Below are positions 8,750 to 18,393 of a stretch of 35,185 nt of DNA, in pieces. The stretch lies in assembly GCF_000698555.1 (NCBI RefSeq), contig NZ_JFHE01000049.1, positions 1-35,185 of the forward strand, in the 5' to 3' direction. The stretch's first letter is position 1, and every line of letters begins with the position of its first letter. Made by a program: the position numbers and the translations under genes. The notes under the pieces are model-generated. The model did no database searches, was not told where the DNA came from, and was given only the letters and a program-made list of their open reading frames with translations. This stretch comes from Caballeronia grimmiae. GTDB taxonomy: Bacteria; Pseudomonadota; Gammaproteobacteria; Burkholderiales; Burkholderiaceae.

Positions 8750-9265
8750 CACCAGCGAAGTGCGACACCATGCTCTAACCATTTGTCTTTAGACGACGTG
8801 ATTCGTAAAAGATCGTTGCGCCTGGCGTAATTAGGAAAAATCTGGCTGTATTTCGCGAGGCTAGCGGTTCAAATGCGCCTTCCTTGGCTCGGACGAGGCA
8901 ATCTGCAATGAACAACTCGCGCATTTCCGTGGACGCACATCGCGACGTAACGCTGCCGCGTTTCATGCACGGCACCACGCGCGCACACGTGCTTTCGTTG
9001 CCAGGAACTCGCGTGCGCACCATTGGGCGGCTTCGCGAATCCACCGCGTTTCCCTGCCAGTGAGCAGATGCCGCTCGACGAGCGCATAGCGCGCTGGTCC
9101 GCAACTTGGGCATTCAAGCTGCCCGAGATTGAGGGCTGTTCCCCACACACAAAAGCAGGTCACGGGCGTCGTTGACGGGTCCGGCATGAGTTGTGCTCGT
9201 CCGCTCTCGTTCGCCGATGCTCGCTCCTCAGCCTTTGCATTTCGACAAACAAAAAGAAAGACTTC
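8750..9265. other. Non-coding or decayed stretch
   Basis: I see no gene I can support here. Leftward reading frames around 8775-9150 contain scattered protein-like pieces (for example ECPSCG followed by RETRWIREAAQWCAREF near 9000-9125), but they are broken by stops and frame changes. They look at best like remains of a small zinc-ribbon-type gene. Coding bias is weaker than in flanking genes. Confidence 0.4.
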
Positions 9266-9545
9266 ATGCCAGTACGTAACGCCTTTCGACTCGTCCTGAT
9301 TCCCATTGCGATGATCATGACCGCGCCGGCTTTCGCCAAGTACACCGAAGAGTGGGTGGGCGGCAAAGACGACGCTGAGGCGCACGCCAAGACACGTCAA
9401 CGTACATGCGGCCCCGCCTCATACGAGCGATGCCCTACAGCCGCACGCCAAGCCGAAGGTGTCCAGCTCACCGTTCGCATCCGATCCGATTGCAGCCTTC
9501 GCGGACGACCCCATCGCAGCGTTCGCGCGGTCGCGAAGCAAGTAG
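9266..9545 (+). pseudogene. Short exported protein with apparent frameshift; C-terminal DPIAAFA repeat
   Basis: Reading starts at ATG 9266 with a signal peptide (MPVRNAFRLVLIPIAMIMTAPAFA) and KYTEEWVGGKDDAEAHAK. After about 9390 this frame becomes Arg/Cys-rich and continues to 9595 without sense. The +1 frame becomes protein-like instead and ends DPIAAFADDPIAAFARSRSK at a TAG (9543-9545). The tandem DPIAAFA units are very unlikely by chance. An intact ancestor would therefore be about 90 residues, with one extra base (or two missing) between roughly 9385 and 9405. Either the gene is broken, the assembly has an indel, or frameshifting occurs. The function is unknown; a small periplasmic protein is inferred. 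Confidence 0.6.
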
Positions 9546-9607
9546 ACGGCGCGCTGATTCGTCTGAGGCCGCAAACCGCTAACTTCCCTCGCTAAGCAGA
9601 TTCACAG

Positions 9608-9643
9608 AAGCCCGCAATTGTCGCCTGACGGTCGCGGGCTTTC
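9608..9643. terminator. Probable terminator between convergent genes
   Basis: The arms AAGCCCGC (9608-9615) and GCGGGCTT (9634-9641) enclose an 18-base loop, followed by TTC. It lies between the convergent frameshifted gene and the DUF3597 gene and could serve the rightward transcript; the T-run is short. Confidence 0.5.
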
Positions 9644-9660
9644 GTTCGACTATCGTGTGC

Positions 9661-10050
9661 TTAGCCGATCAGATCGGCCGGCAGCTTCCCGCCGTTAGCT
9701 GCAAGCGCCTGCATCAACTGCTTGTGCAACCAGATATTCATCGACGCGGAATCGTTCATGTCTCCGCCGTAATGCAGTTCAGTTGCAAGTTGCTTGCGAT
9801 GTTCGAGACTGCTGTCGACTTGCAGCAGCTTCATCAAATCGACGATCGACACGCGCCAGTTCAGCGTTTGGCTGCTCTCACTCGCGAGTTGATCCAGGAC
9901 GGCCGCGACGTCGATATCTGCCAAGGCCTGAGAGGGCGCGCTGCCCTCGACGGCGGGCGCAGGCGCCGGGTCCGGCTCGACGACCGGCGCCGGCTGCTCC
10001 GGCTTGGCTCTGTGGAAGATCTTGCCCACGATGTCACCGAAGATACTCAT
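9661..10050 (-). CDS. DUF3597 domain protein
   Basis: This 129-residue protein matches the DUF3597 family: an N-terminus MSIFGDIVGKIF, a Pro/Ala linker (about 18-42), and a conserved C-terminal domain with LNWRVSIVDLMKLLQVDSS, ELHYGG and NIWLHKQLM. The C-terminal part resembles the DNA- or peptidoglycan-neutral helical fold reported structurally for this family; no function is established. It has no signal peptide. The ATG at 10048-10050 follows GGACACAGAC at a usable distance. It stands alone within the sparsely coding stretch. Confidence 0.85.
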   Translation of the reverse strand: MSIFGDIVGKIFHRAKPEQPAPVVEPDPAPAPAVEGSAPSQALADIDVAAVLDQLASESSQTLNWRVSIVDLMKLLQVDSSLEHRKQLATELHYGGDMNDSASMNIWLHKQLMQALAANGGKLPADLIG

Positions 10051-10350
10051 GTCTGTGTCCTTGTTCGAATTGAAATACGGCCGAACGCAGGGCTGACGCT
10101 TCGACCGCAGCGAGCCTGCCGCGCCTTAACGCGGACATCGCGGCTCAGTTGACCCTCGTGGACAATTCGAGCGGAATGAAGACGAAATATTGCAGCGGGA
10201 CGGCCAGTAGTACGCTTCAATTCGGCGGCGCGCTCCGTTTGCGTATCGGCTGGCAGATTATCGAAACGAGTCCGAGGCGCCATGCGCCCGTGACGCGGGC
10301 AGCAAGAGTCCGCGAATTCTCGACGCCACAGAAACTCTTCTGCCGCCCTA
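10051..10350. other. Intergenic, no gene seen
   Basis: This stretch separates DUF3597 from the helix-turn-helix gene. The overlapping frames are Arg/Ser/Cys-rich and unsupported. No strong terminator or repeat was found. Confidence 0.4.
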
Positions 10351-10599
10351 CTAAGGCATTTGCCGCATCGCTCTTCTGGCCTGGCGGGTTCGCTTTCGCC
10401 GCAGGTCGCTGAGCGCTTTGCGGAGAGCATCGTACTGTTCCCAATAGCCCAACTCCTTGAGCCAATCACGCACCTGCACAGGGCTCACGCCGCGCTCCAG
10501 CGCCGCGTCCTGCATGGTGATATCTCCGCGTAACAGCCGTCTGGCGACCGCGCGCCGCTGGGTTTTCGTCGTAATCGGGATGGGGGGTATGACTCGCAT
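10351..10599 (-). CDS. Small helix-turn-helix protein (82 aa)
   Basis: From the ATG at 10597-10599 the protein contains a credible helix-turn-helix at about residues 18-48 (ARRLLRGDITMQDAALERGV followed by SPVQVRDWLKELG). The form resembles the DNA-binding domain of IS3/Tn3-type transposase first proteins or small regulators. A basic C-terminal helix (RKRTRQARRAMRQ) follows. No catalytic domain or terminal inverted repeats are nearby, so it is not an intact insertion sequence. Upstream in-frame ATGs exist, but the added sequence is unconvincing. The ribosome site is weak. It could be a stand-alone regulator or a mobile-element remnant. Confidence 0.5.
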   Translation of the reverse strand: MRVIPPIPITTKTQRRAVARRLLRGDITMQDAALERGVSPVQVRDWLKELGYWEQYDALRKALSDLRRKRTRQARRAMRQMP

Positions 10600-11660
10600 A
10601 GGAAATTGTCCGTTATAAGTCAGCGTTTGACGTCGCTGATGTGTTTGCATACGACATCGAATCGGAACGCTAGACTCGTCGGCAAAGCTGGAGTTGCGGA
10701 TGTTCATCGATTTCACTAATGCCAGAACCGGCGCATCGCAATTAGCTATGCACTCATCGCGCAGCGAACCTTCAGTGTCGATGCGTTCAATCAGCGGACT
10801 GAACATGTTGCACTGCTCCATTGTCGATCGCTCGCGGTACTTGCACGTGCCGATCGGCAATGACGGCATAGGGTCGATTAAATCTCATGCGTTCATCAAG
10901 CGCGTTGTGCTTGCTTGCGACAGCCACCCGATTCATTGGACAGCGATAGTCGTTTTCATCGCCCGCGCGGACGCTAATCCTCTCAAAGCTGGACCCTTCA
11001 TACTTTGTTTTCCTTATTGATTTGTGGATGAGCGTATGTGGGAAATTGAAGCGCAACTGCTCTGCCTCTCGCCATCGGAGCAGACCTAAAAAGGGAAGAT
11101 GAGTGGGATGTGGTATCGGTTCGACTGCTTTCTTGATGCTTCAGCGATTCGCCATAGCGCAATTGAATCGCCCACTTATTCCATTGTTCAGGACGACTGC
11201 CAAATAGCATGAAAAATCTGATTCCGATGACCTCAGGCTGCAATTGATCAATTTCAACCTAGGCGGTGACCGAATCACACGGGTTCGACGGCTTCAAGCA
11301 AGCGCGCCCCGCGTGTCTTTGTCATGTGACGCGGGACTCATCTCTGATCGGATTGCTCATAATCGCGCGCGATGGTAAGCGACCACACAACCAGCTAGCG
11401 ACAAGAATGGCAAAAGAAGCGATGCGGCGATACGGTGCCCAGAGCACGCGCTCGTGATAGTCCGTCTGACACGCACATAGAACTGGCGATGCGTTAGGAG
11501 ACGGCGCTGCCTCGCCAATCCGAATATATTCGCCAATGCGCCGACCAGCCCCCCGACTTTCAGGATTCGACACAGTTGTCGCGCCTAAACTCGAAGGCAC
11601 CAATAACCATGAATCGGTGTCGTCAACGACCGTGAGCCGTTTTGCCGACCGCTAAAACAA
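10600..11660. other. About 1 kb AT-richer region without a supportable gene
   Basis: Base composition is visibly less GC-rich than in flanking genes, and open frames on both strands are short with poor codon bias. Fragments such as YRRIASFAILVASWLCGRLP (leftward, near 11370-11440) look membrane-like but have no convincing start. The stretch lies on the 3' side of tRNA-Ser, a usual place for integrated DNA, but I found no integrase and no copy of the tRNA 3' end elsewhere in the window. Confidence 0.4.
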
Positions 11661-11694
11661 AAATCCCGCAAGTCTCAATGACTATGCGGGATTT
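11661..11694 (-). terminator. Terminator of tRNA-Ser
   Basis: The arms AAATCCCGCA and TGCGGGATTT (ten bases, perfect) enclose a second short stem AGTC/GACT. Read leftward, it is followed by a T-rich run (ATTTTTGTTTT). It begins ten bases after the tRNA CCA end. Confidence 0.8.
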
Positions 11695-11704
11695 CATAAA
11701 TCTC

Positions 11705-11794
11705 TGGCGGAGAGAGGGGGATTCGAACCCCCGATAGGTTTTACCCTATACACGCTTTCCAGGCGTGCGACTTAAACCGCTCATCCATCTCTCC
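11705..11794 (-). tRNA. tRNA-Ser (anticodon GGA)
   Basis: This is a 90-base class II tRNA with encoded CCA. The acceptor arms GGAGAGA/TCTCTCC pair fully. The anticodon arm CACGC-CTGGAAA-GCGTG gives anticodon GGA, which reads serine codons UCC and UCU. A long variable arm (TATAGGGTAAAACCTAT) identifies a serine tRNA, and the T arm GGGGGTTCGAATCCCCC is canonical. A strong terminator follows on the same strand. Confidence 0.97.
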
Positions 11795-11837
11795 GGAAGT
11801 CCGCAATTATACCAACTTCGCGCCGCCCGCCTAGCCC

Positions 11838-13862
11838 CTATGGATGACGAATGTAATCGACCAGTGCGCGCGTGTATTCATCGGGCTTGCGGTCGATCAA
11901 ACTCACCACGATCGCCACCGCAAAGCCCGCCGGCACGCCGAACACGCCCGATCCGATCGGCTCGATGCCCAGCCAGCGCGGCCCGTCGAAGCCGGTCAGA
12001 TGTGTAAAGAATGGATACGTCGACACGATGTAGTACACGCACACGACGAGTCCCGCGATCATGCCCGCGACGACGCCCCGCTGCGTCGTCCGCTTCCAGA
12101 ACACGCCGAGCACCAGCGCCGGAAACAGTCCCGATGCCGCCAGCGAAAACGCCGCGCCCACGAGGAACAAGATGTTGCCCGCATTCAGCGACGCCACGTA
12201 CGACGCCAGCAGCGCCACGCCGAGCAACAGAATCTTCGAAATCGTCACGCGCCGCTGGCTCGTGGCGCGACGATCGACCATGCAGTAGTAGACGTCGTGC
12301 GAGAGCGCGTTGGCAATCGTGAGCAGCAAGCCATCCGCAGTCGAAAGCGCAGCCGCCAGCGCGCCCGCCGCGATCAGTCCCGAAATCACATAAGGCAGTC
12401 CCGCGATTTCCGGCGCCGCGAGCACCACCATGTCCGGCTGCATCTGGATGCCGGCCCATCGCACGATGCCGTCGCCGTTCACGTCGCTCACGCGAATCAG
12501 ATACGGTTCGATACGCCGCCACTGCGTCACCCATTGCGGCAAATCCGCGAACCGATGCCCGACGAGGCCCGTCAGAATCTCATGCTTGATGAGCACCGCG
12601 AGCACCGGCACCGTCAGATAGAACAACGCCACGAAAAACAGCGTCCAGCCGACCGAACGCCGCGCCGACGCAACCGACGTCGTCGTGTTGTAGCGGGTGA
12701 GAATGTGCGGCAGGCTCGCCGTGCCGATCGACAGACACAGGATCAGCGCGAGAAAGTTCAGTTGATGCGTACGCGGGCTTTCATCGTCGGTCGACGTGCG
12801 CGCGAACGCATCGGTCATCGGCACCGGGGCGGCGACGCGCCCGGTCAGCGCATCGCGTTCGCGGGACCATCGGGCTTGCGCGTCGGCGGGATCGCGAGGA
12901 AACGACGCCAGTTCGCGCTCGCGTTCGTTGATCTCGCGCAGCGGGCCGTTGCGTCGCCGCAGTTCCGCGATCTCATCGACGAGGCGCGCGTGCTCGTCGA
13001 AGTAAGAACGCGGCAGCGCATCGATGCGCTGCTGCATGCGCGCCGCCTGCCTCCCATACTCGTCACGCACACGGGCTTCGTCGGGCGACGCCGCCAGCTG
13101 GCGCTCGAGCGCTTCGACACGCTCCATCACGCGGCCATAGCTCAGTTGCGGGAACCAGCCGAGCCCGTCGCGATGGCCGATCATCGAGACGGGAATCAGA
13201 ATCGCGCTGATCAGGATGATGTATTGCGCCACCTGCGTCCACGTGACCGCCCGCATGCCGCCGAGAAACGAACACACGAGGATGCCCGCCAGCCCGCAGA
13301 AGATGCCGATGGAAAACTCGATGCCGATGAAGCGCGACGCGATCAGCCCGATGCCCTGAATCTGCGCGACCAGATAAACGAACGAGCAGAGAATCGCCGC
13401 AACGGCCGCGAGTCCGCGCACGAGGTTGCTCGAGAAGCGCGTGCCGAGGAAGTCCGGAATCGTGTAGCGCGCGAGCTTGCGCACATAAGGCGCGAGAAGG
13501 AACGCGACGAGGCAATAGCCGCCGGTCCAGCCCATCACGTAGGCGAGGCCGTCGTAGCCGCTCGCGTAAATCGATCCGGCCAGCCCGATGAACGATGCCG
13601 CCGACAGCCAGTCAGCCGCGGTCGCCATGCCATTGAACGCTGATGGCACGCGCCGTCCGGCCACGTAGTATTCGACGAGATCGGAGGTGCGCGACAGAAG
13701 GCCGATCACGGCATACACGGCAATCGGCACGAACAGAAACACATAGCCGACCCACATGCCCGCGCCCGCCACGCGCTCGATGCGCTCCATCACGAAGATG
13801 AACAGCAGGAAGCCGAGCGTATAGAGCGCGTAGGTGAGGACGAGGCGATTCGTGAGCTTCAT
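11838..13862 (-). CDS. Sodium:solute symporter large subunit (acetate/ActP-like, VC_2705 type)
   Basis: This 674-residue inner-membrane protein belongs to the sodium:solute symporter family and should import a monocarboxylate such as acetate with Na+. The order of helices and the motifs ATAADWLSAASFIGLAG, GGMRAVTWTQVAQYIIL and LSTADGLLLTIANALSHDVYY are typical. Between the sixth and seventh hydrophobic blocks lies an extra charged, coiled-coil-like segment of about 120 residues (about 229-350, for example VEALERQLAASPDEARVRDE). It is longer than in ActP. Its start overlaps the DUF4212 small-subunit stop by four bases (ATGA), showing translational coupling. The acs gene lies upstream on the same strand, supporting acetate or a similar short acid as substrate. 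Confidence 0.9.
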   Translation of the reverse strand: MKLTNRLVLTYALYTLGFLLFIFVMERIERVAGAGMWVGYVFLFVPIAVYAVIGLLSRTSDLVEYYVAGRRVPSAFNGMATAADWLSAASFIGLAGSIYASGYDGLAYVMGWTGGYCLVAFLLAPYVRKLARYTIPDFLGTRFSSNLVRGLAAVAAILCSFVYLVAQIQGIGLIASRFIGIEFSIGIFCGLAGILVCSFLGGMRAVTWTQVAQYIILISAILIPVSMIGHRDGLGWFPQLSYGRVMERVEALERQLAASPDEARVRDEYGRQAARMQQRIDALPRSYFDEHARLVDEIAELRRRNGPLREINERERELASFPRDPADAQARWSRERDALTGRVAAPVPMTDAFARTSTDDESPRTHQLNFLALILCLSIGTASLPHILTRYNTTTSVASARRSVGWTLFFVALFYLTVPVLAVLIKHEILTGLVGHRFADLPQWVTQWRRIEPYLIRVSDVNGDGIVRWAGIQMQPDMVVLAAPEIAGLPYVISGLIAAGALAAALSTADGLLLTIANALSHDVYYCMVDRRATSQRRVTISKILLLGVALLASYVASLNAGNILFLVGAAFSLAASGLFPALVLGVFWKRTTQRGVVAGMIAGLVVCVYYIVSTYPFFTHLTGFDGPRWLGIEPIGSGVFGVPAGFAVAIVVSLIDRKPDEYTRALVDYIRHP

Positions 13863-14248
13863 CGCACCGGATCGTCCGGCGGGGACTCGGCGACGTTCGC
13901 GGCAAAGTTCGCGGACACATCGTCGCCCGCTATCGCAACGGCGCGCGCCAGACGCGCATCGGCAATCTGCATCAGCACGATATAGATGACGATCAGCGTC
14001 ACGTAGACGAGGATCGCGCCTTGTGCGCCGAAATAGAACGGCAGCGGAAAACCCGCGATGCGAACGTGCTGAAGGCGTTGCGCGAAAAGCGGCACGCCGA
14101 ACGAGACGACGAAGCCGACCGTCATCAGCACCGCGATCAGCGCGACATTGAAGCGCCAGTAAGCGCGATGGGCGCGCGCCATCGCCGCCGGCACGGGCGG
14201 CGGCGGAGCGAGTGTGGAGTTGAGGGTATCGGCGTGCGGCGTGGCCAT
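13859..14248 (-). CDS. DUF4212 symporter small subunit
   Basis: This 129-residue membrane protein has two predicted helices: FNVALIAVLMTVGFVVSFGVPLF, then a second from about YFGAQGAILVYVTLIVIYIVLM. The RAHRAYWRFN lead-in is typical of the DUF4212 family. These proteins always accompany a VC_2705-type symporter, and here the stop overlaps the symporter start by four bases. The ATG at 14246-14248 is preferred over an upstream TTG five codons earlier, although neither has a strong ribosome site. The gene follows acs by 80 bases, so the three genes probably form one transcript. Its exact role (assembly or transport) is not established. Confidence 0.9.
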   Translation of the reverse strand: MATPHADTLNSTLAPPPPVPAAMARAHRAYWRFNVALIAVLMTVGFVVSFGVPLFAQRLQHVRIAGFPLPFYFGAQGAILVYVTLIVIYIVLMQIADARLARAVAIAGDDVSANFAANVAESPPDDPVR

Positions 14249-14328
14249 GCGGTTATTTACCAAAACCGCGTCACGCCGGCAATCGGGATCGACCGCCGCT
14301 ATTCAAAGCGGCGGCCGCATGAGGCGGT

Positions 14329-16311
<1,983 letters not shown>

Positions 16312-16641
16312 CGACAACCCCTCTGATGATGATTCCAAGAACCGCCGGCGCGCCTCGTGTGAACCGATCGCGCCGCATGTTATGAGGTTCGAAAGCGGGA
16401 CGCCCGTGCGCGTTTCCTGCCAGAACCCTGTCTCCCTTCCATGCAAAGCTGCGGAGCCTTGCGCTCCGCCATCTTCCAGCACTGGTTCGAAGATATGCCG
16501 CCCAACTTACCCGCTTCTTACGCGAGCGCGCTTGCTGGCACGGGGTATACACGGAGTCGGCGCGGCTTCTACAATGCGTCCCCACAATCGTAACTGAACT
16601 CGTCGCGCGCTTGTCGTGCACGCGGCGCGGAAATTCATCGC
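16312..16641. promoter_or_regulatory. Divergent regulatory region of acs and EamA transporter
   Basis: This 330-base gap holds the promoters of both divergent genes. A -10-like TACAAT sits at 16570-16575, 66 bases before the EamA start, without an obvious -35 element. I found no clear inverted-repeat operator. Confidence 0.4.
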
Positions 16642-17571
16642 GTGAACCGTTACGCCCTCTGTCTCATCGCGTCGATGCTGCTCGTCGGGAGCAACGTCGG
16701 CATCGGCAAGTCGATTGTCGCAAGCGTGCCGGCGCCGCTCTTCGCGCTGCTGCGCTTCGTAATCGCGCTCGCGGTGCTGTGGCCGCTCTTTCGTCTATCC
16801 AAGATGAAGCGCGTGCGCCGCGCCGAGTGGATCAACCTCTTCCTGCAAGCCCTGTTCGGCACGTTCGGCTTCACGCTGCTGATGCTCAACGGCGTCGCGC
16901 GCACGAGCGCGGTCGCGGCGGGTGTCATCACGAGCACGTTGCCTGCCGTCGTCGCCCTGTTCGCGTGGCTCATTCTCAAGGAGCGCCCGGGCGGACGCGC
17001 GTTCGTTTCCATCGCGTTAGGCGTCGTCGGCGTGGTCATCGTCAACGTGGCGCAGAGCGGCGGCGCGCACGCGGCGGCCGATGCCAACGCGGGCGGCGCC
17101 GGTTCGCTCGCGGGCAATCTGATGATCGTGGGCGCGGTGTGCTGCGAATCGCTTTACGTGATCCTCTCGCGGCGGCTCACGCAGACGCTGCCGGCCATCG
17201 ACATCTGCGCATACACGCACGGCTTCGGCCTCCTGCTGATGCTCCCGCTCGGCCTGCCGTCCGCACTCGCGTTCGACTGGAGTAGCGTCGACCGGATCAC
17301 GTGGGCGCTCGTCGGCTGGTACGGGCTTTCGGCCAGCGTCTTCTCCTTCTGGCTCTGGATGAAGGGCATCCGCCATGTGCCCGGCAGTCTCGCGGGCGTG
17401 TTCTCCGCCGTGCTGCCCGTGGCGGCGGCGCTCTATGGCATCGTGTTTCTCGGCGAACGGCCGACGCTCGCGCACGGCGCGGCGCTCGCCTGCGTGATGG
17501 CGGGCATCCTGCTGGCGAGCCTTCGCCGCCCGCCGCGCAGAGCGCAGGAAAGCAGCGAATCCGGCGTCTGA
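16642..17571 (+). CDS. EamA/DMT family transporter
   Basis: This 309-residue inner-membrane protein has ten hydrophobic segments in two EamA repeats (about residues 5-138 and 158-295), as in RhaT/YdcZ-type exporters of metabolites or amino acids. Typical features are SNVGIGKSIV in the first helix, FALLRFVIALAVLWPL, and in the second repeat SVFSFWLWMKGIRHVPGSLAGVFSAVLPVAAALYGIVFLGE. The start is GTG at 16642; a weak GCGGA lies upstream. The C-terminus ends in a short basic tail. The substrate is not predictable. It appears to be transcribed alone. Confidence 0.9.
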   Translation: MNRYALCLIASMLLVGSNVGIGKSIVASVPAPLFALLRFVIALAVLWPLFRLSKMKRVRRAEWINLFLQALFGTFGFTLLMLNGVARTSAVAAGVITSTLPAVVALFAWLILKERPGGRAFVSIALGVVGVVIVNVAQSGGAHAAADANAGGAGSLAGNLMIVGAVCCESLYVILSRRLTQTLPAIDICAYTHGFGLLLMLPLGLPSALAFDWSSVDRITWALVGWYGLSASVFSFWLWMKGIRHVPGSLAGVFSAVLPVAAALYGIVFLGERPTLAHGAALACVMAGILLASLRRPPRRAQESSESGV

Positions 17572-17619
17572 ACAGGCCCGCCGCAATGGGCGTCACGGCG
17601 GCATCGCGCGCCGACGCGC

Positions 17620-17625
17620 TACAAT
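17620..17625 (+). promoter_or_regulatory. -10-like TACAAT
   Basis: TACAAT lies 129 bases upstream of the UPF0114 gene, in the same CTACAAT context as those upstream of the EamA and aminotransferase genes. The -35 is not clear. Confidence 0.3.
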
Positions 17626-17754
17626 ATCGCGCTTTATCACGCGACTTTCGCGCAGCCCTTGCATACGCGGCGCGCGTTCCGGTTTCGCGTTCATCGTTTC
17701 AATCGCTTTCCCGTCATCCCTCTTAGCCGACCGCCCTACTCCGACGAGCCGCCC

Positions 17755-18339
17755 ATGTCCGCGCCCAAGCACATTCCAGATTCGCCCGTCCGATCCGGCA
17801 CGATGAAGGCGTTGCCGAGAATCATCTTCATGAGCCGCTGGCTTCAGGTGCCCCTGTATCTCGGGCTGATCGTCGCGCAAGCCGTCTATGTGGTGCTGTT
17901 CCTGAAGGAAGTCTGGCACCTCGTCACGCACGCAATGACGCTCGATGAAACCAACATCATGCTCGTCGTGCTCGGCCTCATCGACGTGGTGATGATCTCG
18001 AACCTGCTGATCATGGTGATCGTCGGCGGATACGAAACCTTCGTGTCGCGGCTCGGCGTCGAAGGGCATCCGGACGAGCCCGAATGGCTCGATCACGTCA
18101 ACGCGGGCGTGCTGAAAGTGAAGCTGTCGATGGCGCTCATCAGCATCTCGTCGATCCATCTGCTGAAATCGTTCATCAACCCCGATCAGCACAGCTACCA
18201 CACGGTGATGTGGCAAGTGGTGATTCATGTCGCCTTCCTCGTGTCCGCGCTGATCATGGCGTATGTCGACCGGCTGACCACGCACACGCACCCGAAGCAT
18301 TTTCACAGCGAAACCGCCGCGCGCGGTGCGCTGGATTGA
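17755..18339 (+). CDS. UPF0114 (YqhA/TIGR00645) family membrane protein
   Basis: This 194-residue inner-membrane protein has three or four hydrophobic segments and the family's conserved segments: RIIFMSRWLQVPLYLGLI, LGLIDVVMISNLLIMVIVGGYE and LDHVNAGVLKVKLSMALISI. The function of UPF0114 is not established. The ATG at 17755 is used because the preceding 32 codons in frame are Arg/Phe/Pro-rich leader. It lies 54 bases upstream of the fumarase gene on the same strand, an order common in Burkholderiaceae, and the two may share a transcript. Confidence 0.9.
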   Translation: MSAPKHIPDSPVRSGTMKALPRIIFMSRWLQVPLYLGLIVAQAVYVVLFLKEVWHLVTHAMTLDETNIMLVVLGLIDVVMISNLLIMVIVGGYETFVSRLGVEGHPDEPEWLDHVNAGVLKVKLSMALISISSIHLLKSFINPDQHSYHTVMWQVVIHVAFLVSALIMAYVDRLTTHTHPKHFHSETAARGALD

Positions 18340-18393
18340 CCAGAGCGTCATCCGAACGCTCACAGCAAGATCCACGTCCCCAGAGCACAAGCC

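Noticed and set aside
8963..9400. Leftward frame containing ECPSCG and RETRWIREAAQWCAREF
   Set aside because: Possibly a fragment of a small gene, but it has stops, no clear start and overlaps the exported-protein gene; too weak to call.
11322..11603. Leftward frame with a membrane-like C-terminal half
   Set aside because: No ribosome site and poor composition before the hydrophobic part; left within the non-coding stretch.
11844..13643. Very long rightward open frame opposite the symporter
   Set aside because: It is Arg/His-rich, lacks any domain, and mirrors the codon bias of the real leftward symporter gene in high-GC DNA.
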